64,000 nucleotides of DNA from Calocera cornea HHB12733 (lineage: Eukaryota; Basidiomycota; Dacrymycetes; Dacrymycetales; Dacrymycetaceae), in NCBI GenBank assembly GCA_001632435.1, contig KV423989.1:64246-128245 (forward strand), given 5' to 3'. The position numbers and the translations under genes are program-made. A model generated the notes under the pieces. That model saw only the letters and a list, made by a program, of their open reading frames with translations, was not told where the DNA came from and did not search any database. Below are positions 54,901 through 64,000 of this stretch, in pieces. Each line of letters begins with the position of its first letter. Position 1 is the stretch's first letter.

Positions 54901-55429
54901 ACCAACTCTTCGGTGGGGCTAGGAAGACGCCGACGCCGTTCATTGGCGTATAGTTGCATTCGGGTTGTTCACAGTTGATTGCTGAAGGCATCAATCCGGT
55001 GGATATGTCGTCGATCTGACTCAGTGGTTGCCATACTTGGCCCCAAGCTTAAAGTATCGGTGCAGTGTAATATGATATGCATTCGGCGGAAACGACTGTG
55101 CACAACAGTTTGTGTAAGACTGGTAATCCAGGTCGAAAATCGGTGGGAATCGATTGCGAAACCGGACAGGTGTGATGTGGATGGTCTGAAATGACAACTA
55201 AACATATATTCATCTGAGTACATGCGGTCACTTCGTTAGAATCCAAAAGGATTACAGCAGAGAGAGATCGTTGCATTTAGGTAGAGAGAGCACGATCAGT
55301 GACGATTGTGGTCGACCACCAGGAACAGAGAGCCGCGTTTCCTGATTGGGCGTCGAGTCGAACTGCTTCCGCACCTTCCTCATCGTCCACAACGCGGGCC
55401 TGGGCGTCCACCGTGCCTCCTCGCTCACC
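54901..55429. other. promoter region of the NDUFA9-like gene
   Basis: About 530 bp without recognisable coding sequence between the inverted-repeat segment and the NDUFA9-like start. Confidence 0.5.
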
Positions 55430-56959
55430 ATGCTCCGCCATCCCATAAAAGTGAACCTGCCTAGGTCAATAGGTGCGGTACTGAAGGTCAGTTTCCTGAG
55501 ATTGTTGGCTATCTGAATATCTTACGTTGATGTAAATTGTCAGAGGGGCGCCCATGATCTTGTAACCTTGCCCGGGCGACCACCCGTTGTCCGGTACGGC
55601 CCCGAAGGCCGCAGCTCCATCTCCGGCCACGTTGCAACCGTCTTCGGCTGCTCTGGATTCTTGGGGAGATATGTCGTGTCTAAGCTTGGTGAGAGTGATG
55701 TTCCGGAGGAGCAAGGGAAGATCTTGATGCCGTCGGTGGACAGCCAAGAGCGGTTCCAACGTCGTTGTGCCATACCGGGACGACTATGATATCCGGCATC
55801 TAAGGGTATCTGGCGATCTTGGTGGTGTGGTTCAGATGGTGAGTGCAGGCGATGTTCCATTGAACCCAGTGCTTACACCGACGGTAGGAATGGGATCTTC
55901 GGAGTGAACAGCAAATTGCCGAGTGCTTGAGGCATTCGGACATCGTGTACAACCTTGTTGGGCTGGACTATGAAACCAAGTGCGTAACTGTCTCCATAAC
56001 GCGCATATCGACCTCTGACATGGTCTTCAGGAACTTCAAGTGGAACGAAGTGCACGTCGACGGCGCAGCGCGCATCGCCCGGATCGCGAAGGAGAACAAC
56101 GTTGCGCGTTTTGTGCAAGTGTCGCACCTCAACGCGGCACCCGACTCGAAGAGTCAATACTACAAGGCGAAGTTCGAGGGCGAGAAGGCGGTGCTGAGCG
56201 AGTTCCCCGAGGCGGTCATCGTGCGCCCCTCAGCGATGTACGGACATGAAGATCGGTTCCTGAACCGCTTGGGCTGTGAGTTATATGCCCGTAGACGCAG
56301 AGGGATCGGGCCTGATGTGCAATAGACTGGGATGCGGTGTTCAAATTCAATGGCGAGCAGACGAAGGTTCGCCCAGTGCACGTATGTCCATCCGCTCAAA
56401 TCTTTGTCCCCGGGCCTGAGTTATCGTTCAGGTACTGGACGTGGCGGAGATCCTCTACCGCCTTATGGATACGCCTGAGCTGCCTTCAAGCCCAGTCAAC
56501 CTCCCCGGCCCGAACACGTACACGCACGAGCAGCTGCTCGACCTCGCGCGTCGGCTGACCGACAACTCCTACAAGAGCATGGCCATCCCCAAGCCTGTTG
56601 CCCTCCTCCTCTCTAAGATCGTGCAATACGCGCTGTGGTGGCCGAACTTCAGCCCGGACGAGATTGAGCGGATGTGCATCGACGACGTGGAGGTGCCGGG
56701 CGACTGGGACGCCTTTGGCATCCAGCCGACTGAGTTGGAGGATGTTGCGATCGCGTACCTGCGGAGGTTTAGAGATGCGTAAGTGCCAGATTCGCTTGTG
56801 GGAGTTGTTTTCTGACACAATTGCAGTGCCAAAATTGATTACAATGGCCCTGTGGAGACGGCAAAGGCAAAGCGCAAGCAAGCCGCTGTGCGTATACGCG
56901 CTTCTGTGCCGTTTCTTTATCACTAATCCTCTTGCCAGTATTACAGCGAAGCGCATTAG
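55430..56959 (+). CDS. NDUFA9: NADH:ubiquinone oxidoreductase 39/40-kDa subunit (NDUFA9-like)
   Basis: Starts [20 protein letters not shown], a likely mitochondrial presequence, then a conserved [16 protein letters not shown] block. The Rossmann motif is [13 protein letters not shown], continued after a short intron by [20 protein letters not shown]. Later come [27 protein letters not shown], the SDR-like [23 protein letters not shown] and [15 protein letters not shown]. The last exon encodes only YYSEAH. This is the atypical short-chain dehydrogenase-like accessory subunit that binds NADPH in complex I at the inner mitochondrial membrane. All joins are in phase and the gene appears intact. 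COQ5 follows on the same strand 200 bp downstream. Confidence 0.88.
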
Positions 56960-57159
56960 ATGTTACCTGTTGTAGAGAACGACTCTACGTACATAATGAA
57001 TGCATCCAATCCACAGTCAGTCATAAATTGATATAGCACATCTGGTGGAATCGTCGTCCGACGACGGTCGCCGAGATTTCAGTGGCGTTGTGCGCGTTGT
57101 GAGCGTCCCTGAGGTGCCGGAATGCGACTTCTTCCTTGACCGTAGCTGGTAAAGTCGTT

Positions 57160-58241
57160 ATGAACGGCCTGAAATGCGCCCTTCGGTCTCGCGGTCTCTC
57201 GCGTCGACCAGCTTCTCTTCTTGCTGGTCCGTCATGCCAAAGTCTGCATACGACGCAGAGTCGGCGGCAGGAAGAGCCAGCCACAACGCATTTTGGCTTC
57301 AAAACTGTTGGCACGACCGAGAAGGAGCCCATGGGTGCGTTTGGATCACTGCGGCCAATACGTTTTAGTCGCGTACTGACACATCTACAGTGCAGTCCGT
57401 GTTCTCCAATGTCGCATCTAAATACGATATCATGAATGATGCGATGTCGTTGTATACACACCGGCTGTGGAAAGACGACTTCGTATCCTCGCTCGACCCC
57501 GGTCGCAAGGGTCCGCTCAACTGCCTTGATGTCGCTGGGGGAACAGGCGACATTGCGCTGCGGATACTGGACCATGCCAGAGAGAAATACGCGGACAGGG
57601 AGACGAAGGTCACTATGGTTGACCTGAACCCGGAGATGTTGCAGGAGGGTAGGACGAGGTTCAAGAAGACGATGTACCATAATAGTGCGTTCTGTCAACC
57701 ACCAACTGGTTGGCGATGAACTGAGCCTCTCTACGTGCAGCACCACAAATCGATTTCCATGTCGCTAATGCGCAAGCGCTGCCTGAAGACATCTTCCCCT
57801 CCAATTCTGCCGACCTTTACACCATCGCTTTCGGCATCCGTAATTGCACGTCTATTCCAGAGGTGCTAGAGTCCGCATATCGTGTCTTGAAGCCCGGCGG
57901 GGTGTTCGCGTGCCTCGAGTTCTCGATGCCAACGAATGCGATCTTCCGCCGGTGCGTATCCTCAACTTTCCGCTTCCAGTGTCGGGGACTGACCTCTCCG
58001 CAGAGTGTACGACGAATACTCCTTCTCCATCATCCCTTTGCTCGGTACGATCCTTGCTTCAGATCGCGAGAGCTATCAGTACCTCGTCGAGTCGATACGG
58101 AAGTTCCCGAGCCAACCGGACTTCGCGCAGATGATCAGGGACGCCGGTTTCATGACTGGAGAAGATAAAGATGGCGATGGTGGCGCCTGGCGTGGACTTT
58201 TCGGCGGAATTGCTAGCATACACACCGGTGTCAAGGTGTAG
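57160..58241 (+). CDS. COQ5: 2-methoxy-6-polyprenyl-1,4-benzoquinol methylase, mitochondrial (COQ5)
   Basis: The start at 57160 gives [19 protein letters not shown], an Arg-rich presequence. The first UbiE/COQ5 signature is [20 protein letters not shown] motif I is [16 protein letters not shown], followed by [11 protein letters not shown] and [12 protein letters not shown]. The second signature is [15 protein letters not shown]. The C-terminal part has [23 protein letters not shown] and [12 protein letters not shown]. The enzyme performs the C-methylation step of ubiquinone synthesis in the mitochondrial matrix. Four exons join in frame and the gene appears intact. It sits between NDUFA9 and P450-6, all on the same strand. 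Confidence 0.93.
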
Positions 58242-58721
58242 CACGCACGCTTAAACGAGGTGGTTGATGGTAGACCCGGCTGTCTATTCAAATTTTAGAT
58301 TGGTGCCATGTTACGTGTCAATCCTACATAGCCCCGTAGGCCCGCTCGAGCGTAATTTACCTCGCAAAGCAACGGCTTGCAGCATGAAGGCAGCCGCCTG
58401 TGAACATCTAGCTTATTTGCCTACTTGTCTCAGCAGATGATGGAAGACCTGGCCAATACTGTACAGTCTGTCGGGCTTGGGATCAGGGTTTGAATAGGTC
58501 GAGCAGGACTTTCGCGCCAAGCTTACATCGCCGCTCGTCTCCACGGTGATTACCTGCGTACACAGCCAATCATCGAGGGGCGCGCATCGGGCGCGCGAAG
58601 ATGTCTTTGTCCGCGGCACCCCTGACTAGTTCGTTCGAAAACGCGGTTCCAAGCATGCTGCACTCAAGTGTCAAGCTCACCTCCTTCCAGCAAACAACCA
58701 TCACTCTGAGCGTTCGGGAGG
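58242..58721. other. promoter region of P450-6
   Basis: 3' region of COQ5 and upstream region of P450-6. No gene is recognised. Confidence 0.5.
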
Positions 58722-60833
58722 ATGTACTCCATTCCGTTCCTCTCTTGGCCCGTTCTGTTGCTGGTCGCATTCTTGTTTCTTGCTGTCGATAGAATTGTCG
58801 CATACCGCCGGTCACTCGCGGTTCGTGCGATTGCTTCCCACAGTTTACCCTGACTGACCTGAGCTTTCCCGCTGTTCCATGCATAGGCCGTATCTTTCCT
58901 ACCCGGGAAGAGATATTTCTTTTCGCCCTTCTCTATTCCTGGCGCTCTGTTTCCCACGAGCAGATGGAACCCAGGGAACTTGTGGATGTGGGTTGAGCGC
59001 CGAACGGGTAAGACTCGTTGCTCTGTAGCTTACCTCGCTACGTCGCTGACTGCTGGCACAAGCTTACCGCAAGACCGGGGAGGAGGTCGCGTCTTGCATC
59101 GGTTGGTTAGGCGGAGCACCGGTGGTATACAACAATTCGCCGGAAGTCGCCAAGCAGGTGCTTGGGAACAAAACTATCTGGGATAAACCCCAGAACGTCA
59201 TTGACAGTCTCTCGGTACGTAGCCCTACTGAGTCCAGATTCGGCCTGTACCACTGACGTATTCACAGGCTTTCGGTATGCAGCTCCGACGAGTCCGGATT
59301 CGGTCTGTTTTGCTAACTTCTTCGCAGGACCTAATGTGTTCTCTACTAACCAAGCAGATTGGCCAAGACATCGACGCATCGTTGCACCCGGCTTTCAAAA
59401 TGGGACTTTGTGAGCAGCTCCTTTTCTTCTTTCACGTCTGGGTCTGAAGGCGTTCAAGATATCCTGCGGTTTGGACCGAGACTATCAATACCTACTATGA
59501 CTGTCTCGCCACCGAGAAATGGGAGAACGAAAGCTCGTTTATTATTCCCAACGTCGTGGCGGTGACTTCAAAGGTTTGACACATGTGATCACACGGACAA
59601 TTTTGTTGACATGGTCACAGTTTGCCTTGTACTTGATTGCGAAAAGCGGGTTCGGAATTGACCTGGCTTGGAATGAGGCTCTCGGCGAGCGTATCCAGGG
59701 GATGACGATGCCGGAGTGTTTTGAGGTTACGAGCGGGTCGGTAATACTGCTTTCTGTTCTACCGCGGTGGACATTCTACTTGCCCTTCAAACCGTATGCA
59801 TTTATCTTCCTCCCAGGTACAAATACTCATAACTTATCAACGGCCAGACTGCGTCGATTACATCGTGCACGACAAGCATTGGAAATCATTCTACGAGGTA
59901 TCATCGATGGACGCCGAGCCGAGGGTGTTGCTAGCGAAAGCAGTAGCAACAACAAGAACATTTTCAGCCTTCTCCTCAAGGCAAATGACGAGGAAAAGGG
60001 GAGCAAAGCAGCACTTTCAGATCAAGAGCTTGTAAGCAATGTATACTTATTGCTTCTTGCTGGGCACGGTAAGGCGCCGGTTGCTCGTGGTTGATCCTTT
60101 CTGAACGCAAATATACAGAAACGACGAGCCGCTCCCTCGCTGCTACCCTCGGTCTTCTCGCTTGCCACCCGGACATACAGGAGAAGGCATATGAAGAAGT
60201 CCAATCTGTGCTGAAGAAAGGTAGCGATCCGGTTCGTGCTTCAACATGGGAGTTGACGGCCGCTGCTCATGTGAGATAGACATTCGATGATTTCGAGCGT
60301 TTGACCTTCGTCCAAGGCTGTTTCTTTGAGGGTCTCAGACTGTTTCGTGGGTTATCTTCACATATCCATTTTCGATTGGGTTCTCATAACATGGCGTAGC
60401 GAGCTCGCTTGCTATGATCCGCGCACCTCTGAGTGACACAGTTCTCTCTGTTCCCGGCAAAGACGGCAAGCCAATATCCATACCCTTCAAAGCCGATCAG
60501 GCCGTGTGGATCGACTGGGTTGGAGTTGGAAGAAACGCCCGAGTCTATCCGGATCCCGACAGCTTCATACCTTCTCGCTGGTTGGACCCCTCGACGGAGC
60601 CTTTGCTGAACTTCTCCTACGGACCACGGGTCTGCATTGGCCGCAGATTCGCGGTGACCGAAGCTGTTGGACTCCTTTGCCTCCTCTTGCGCGACTATGA
60701 GATCAAGCCTCTTCTAAAACCTGGGCAAAGCCTGCAGGATTGGCGGGCAGAATTGGAGACTGAGGTCGATGCCAACGTCGGCTTCGGACCAAAACCGTTC
60801 CCTCTAAAGATGACAAGGAGATCGTCGTTGTGA
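58722..60833 (+). CDS. cytochrome P450 (P450-6, group II) with a 7-nt microexon
   Basis: The start at 58722 gives MYSIPFLSWPVLLLVAFLFL, a membrane anchor, then FLPGKRYFFSPF, SRWNPGNLWMW, the C-helix ADWPRHRRIVAPGF, SGFGIDLAW, the I-helix LLLLAGH/ETTSRS with the group intron, the K-helix EGLR, PSRW, and the haem loop FSYGPRVCIGRRFA. Between DSLS and PNVFST the frame can be kept only through a 7-nt exon (59268-59274, GCTTTCG) flanked by two 53-nt introns (59215-59267 and 59275-59327) that resemble each other. Skipping it would shift the frame before the C-helix. Otherwise intact. It is convergent with the right A-T-R gene, 126 bp apart, and its last exons were copied into the left arm of the inverted duplication. 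Confidence 0.87.
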
Positions 60834-63800
60834 GCGATTGATGTCACTCAATATGATTGAAGGACTCAAGTATACACCACCGCTAGTTGACATTGCGTAG
60901 TCTACTTCTCGAATCTATCCATTTGAACGACGTGCTTTCCCTATGTACACATGGTACCTTCAAGCGAACAAACCGTGCGCCACCCAGTAATCCATCCAGA
61001 GTTTCACATCGGGGACATCCAGGCGCGGAATGTTTTTCAAAGTGCTGGACGCAGTCTGCATCTTCCGGGTATCAACAAGGGGGAAACCCATTGCTTCTCG
61101 TTGGTGCATGTGCTTGATGGTGCCAGACCTGAGGAAGTCGAGAAGCTTTAAAGCAGGATTTTTCTGGATGGCCCCTGATTCGTTGGCCGAGGCTTCGAGC
61201 CTCTTAAACCAAGTCGAATACGGCTCGAAATTGAGGTGACGTCCTTTCCGCTCCAAGTAGTCGGCAATGGCATATATGGCCATATTCCAACGAACCATAT
61301 AGGGATGACAAACATGGAGCGTACGATTGATGTCCGTCGACTGATGATGCATCGCTTGCACAATCTACACCGCAATCAGCCCATCGTATGCAACATAGTT
61401 CACCAGCTCTTACGGAAACAGCAGCGGCATCTACCGGTAGCCACGATATCACGTCTTCTTCCCCCATCAAAGGGAGGCTGCCCATGATGAATCCGGCCTT
61501 CACAATGTGAGGCACCCAATCTGTGGTGTTCCATGCACCGTTGACCATGGAACCCGCGAGCTGACCAATCCGAAACGTCGTCGTTCGTAGCCCACGTTGC
61601 TCCGAGGCTGCTCTCATAATCTGATCGCCGTTATGGACTTCAACATTCATTCCAAGGAACAGTGAGACTTGCCTTGTCAACAACCCATTTGCTTTCTCCG
61701 TATCCAGTGCCAAGGGCGACTTCTGCCTCTAACGGCTCCTCGGGAACAGGGCCCTCCCGGGTCCAATTCGCGATGGTGCCGATGGAGGAGGTGAAGAAGA
61801 AATGAGGCTTCTCGGGCCGCTCCGACTTGAGGGCCAGGTCCATCAGGTTTCTGGCACCACGAATGTGAGACTCGAAAGACGAAACGCCCATGTTGAAGTC
61901 CAGACGCCACGCGTTGTGGATGATGCAAGTCACGGACGACAGCATCTGCATCGGGTTCAGCAAAGTAACGCGCGATGTTGGAAGTGCATACCTCTGTATA
62001 CAAGGCAGAGTCAATCCCCAAGCCCGACTCGCTCGTATCGCCCTCCACCAATACAAGCTTAGGGTGGCGAATCATCTTCTCAGGAATGCCCCGATCGACA
62101 AAGGCTTCGAGTTGTCGCTCCGTAACGGTCTGTGATGTGCTCGGACGGTTGAATGCGTACACCTTTTCAACCTGGTCATCCAGGAGAAGAGAGGAGAGGA
62201 TGTAAGCGCCGAGAGTGCCAGTGGTGCCCGTAAGCAGCACGCATTGATGATGCGCATAATCATTCCCGTGACTTGTCGCAGGTTCACCGTCTTCGCCACG
62301 GGCATTGATTGGTGATGGCCAGTCAGTGCCGTATTTGGTGACGAGTGCAAGCATCTTCGCAACGTCGCCAGTCTGCTGCCGCGTCTCTCGAGCGCCGTTA
62401 ACAAGTTGAGTCATGGATTCGGCCAAACTGGAAATGGTTGGATACTCGAACACGATATTCTGAGGCACATTCCGGGCGGGGTCACTTTGCGTTTGAGTAT
62501 CGATCTGACGAGTTATCATGGGACAAGATCTTAGGGCATGAATGATGCTATTCCGGATCAGCGTGGCTTGTAAGCTGTGAACGGCGTTAGAACGTTCCTT
62601 TGACGTGGGAACTTTGAAGCGGCTGACCTGTCGCAGCCTTGCTCAAACAGATCGCGTTGAGCATCAATCGGCCCGCCTACTCGCTCCTTCATTACTCCAT
62701 TGATGACCCGTGCAACGAAGTCGTAGATGCCGTCTTCATCCCAGACCGAAGGTGGTTGTGCCCATTCATACTGGGTGTATTCGTGTACGGTCGCGTAGAG
62801 CTATACAAAAGTAAGGTGCTGAGATTTCGGACTGTAGAAAGCTGCTTACTTTCTCAATCTCGTCCTCGTATTGTTGCAAGATCGAGTTTCTCGCTATTGA
62901 CCCTTTCGGTGTTCTTGCCAGAGGTTTCTTGACGGGATCGGACACAAGAATGTACTCTTTGAAAACCCTTGAGTGGGATGGACCAAACTTGTTGGCGCGT
63001 TCGACGTAGGGCCAGATCTTGTTTCGGAACTCTGCAATAGCCGCCTCCGACGTGATATCGACAGGGATGAACGGTTCGACAATAACGCCTGCTTGAATGC
63101 GTGCCCGGCCAAAGTACACCGCGGTTTTGATGAGTGACGAGCCACATAGGATGTTCTCTGCTTTGCTTTAGCAATATTTTTCATGGCACGTACACATGAG
63201 CATACCTAGCGGGCCCGGATTGGTTTTCTGTTAGACAGCATGAGCATTGTCCCAGGTAAATGAGAGAGGGCTGACCTCTCCGGTCGAATGCATGATCTGG
63301 TCATCAGCCCTGCCGAGGATTCGATACCGATTCTTCTGTGTCGGATGGGGAACCGCGACATCGTTGGTATCGTACGCAAACTCTCCCGGAATGTTGTAGA
63401 CTGCAGGAGAGTAGTGGTCGTTCGCCTGTAAGATGTATAAATGCCTCCGCTGCAGGACTCAGATACTGAGATGATCACCTCGAACACGAGACGATATATG
63501 TCGCCCGCTTCGTCATCAGCTTGCAGTCGATGGCTAGTCATCGGCGATATTTCGGTATACTATTCTCTTTGTTATTTTCAATGCTTCTCAGGCTATGAGC
63601 TTGCCCACGTACAAGCCAGTCCATTTTGCGTGCAAAGGTTAGTCGAGAGACAATACCGGCTTCTGTTGCACCGTAGATGTTGATCAGGTTGACGCCTCCG
63701 GAGATGAGTCTGTCACCGGCTTCTTCAGGAAGGGGTGCAGAACCAAATAACTTCAAAGCTCTCAGACACTACCCTATCATGATGGAGCGGAAGACAACTT

Positions 63801-64000
63801 ACAACGGCCCTTTTAGTTGCCAGGAACTGGATAGTATCGGGGTCATTGGAATACGACTAGAGCCGTTGGGTCAGAAATTGGCAAGAACGTCGCAACGAGA
63901 CATCGAAACCCACATCCAAGAAAGCTGGGACGCCAAAGCACCAATCGCAATTGGATTTCTTGAAAGTGAGAAGGGCAGTGTCAGGATTAGTCTGCACGGC
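60350..64000 (-). repeat. inverted segmental duplication, right arm
   Basis: Inverted partner of 48148-51800. It starts in the penultimate intron of P450-6, covers the P450 3' end and the A-T-R gene, and runs off the window. Differences from the left arm are mostly single bases and small indels. About 40 nt near the P450 C-terminus are present here and absent from the left arm. Confidence 0.9.
60960..64000 (-). CDS. NRPS-like adenylation-thiolation-reductase enzyme, right copy (partial)
   Basis: The minus-strand gene ends at 60960 and its 5' half lies beyond the window. Visible are the second half of the adenylation domain (FKKSNCDWCFGVPAF, YGATEAG for core A5, GRADDQIMHSTGE, TPKGSIARNS), the carrier domain (LFEQGCDSLQ) and the whole reductase (LLTGTTGTLGAY, YGESKW, ending VAHGLFA). 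It keeps the standard AG after YGATE that the left copy has lost. The same GC-donor intron follows YGESKWVVDK. No lesion is seen in the visible part. It probably encodes an enzyme nearly identical in chemistry to the left copy, an acid-activating reductase. Confidence 0.85.

Noticed and set aside
1..64000. tRNA genes, rRNA genes or CRISPR arrays
   Set aside because: No tRNA-like box A/box B pair, rRNA sequence or regularly spaced direct repeats were recognised by eye; CRISPR is not expected in a fungal nucleus.

Overview
The window is nuclear DNA of a basidiomycete, most likely a mushroom-forming Agaricomycete. Genes are dense and GC-rich, with many introns of about 45-60 nt. They include an RTT109/KAT11 histone acetyltransferase, expanded F-box genes, families of membrane cytochrome P450s, AusD-type methyltransferases, an adenylation-thiolation-reductase (A-T-R) enzyme, and hAT and pogo DNA transposons. 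All exon joins were worked out by eye from splice signals, reading phase and comparison between paralogues in the window.

Layout. 0.6-3.9 kb: three small unknown genes. 4.0-7.7 kb: two tandem RBR-type ubiquitin ligase genes with the same four-exon structure. 8.6-9.9 kb: an F-box gene. 10.0-18.5 kb: P450-1, methyltransferase A, P450-2 and P450-3, all on the minus strand. 19.2-23.6 kb: an F-box/LRR-like gene divergent from RTT109. 24.1-30.4 kb: methyltransferase B, broken by a frameshift, then P450-4, whose last exon is split by an apparently complete 2779-bp hAT transposon with 8-bp target duplications. 30.5-32.5 kb: a DUF6593-like gene and a small hydrophilic protein. 33.2-35.5 kb: a pogo-type transposase gene dotted with one 9-mer. 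35.8-37.0 kb: F-actin capping protein alpha. 37.5-46.0 kb: a P450 relic, a Pro/Ser-rich membrane protein, methyltransferase C, another P450 relic and P450-5. 46.9-51.2 kb: an A-T-R gene followed by a P450 3'-end relic. 51.9-58.2 kb: three primary-metabolism genes (L-fuconate dehydratase-like, NDUFA9-like, COQ5) around a patch of inverted repeats with telomere-like motifs. 58.7-64.0 kb: P450-6 and a second, inverted A-T-R gene running off the window end.

How the genes may work together. Six P450 genes, three AusD-type methyltransferases and two A-T-R enzymes in 54 kb look like a secondary-metabolite tailoring region built by repeated duplication. The A-T-R enzyme would activate a carboxylic acid and reduce it. 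The P450s would oxidise the scaffold. The methyltransferases, whose namesake AusD makes a methyl ester, would cap it. No terpene synthase, polyketide synthase or prenyltransferase is visible, so the scaffold enzyme is either outside the window or the A-T-R enzyme itself. Parts of the array are decaying: one methyltransferase and four P450 copies or fragments are broken. The A-T-R/P450 segment exists as a recent inverted duplication.
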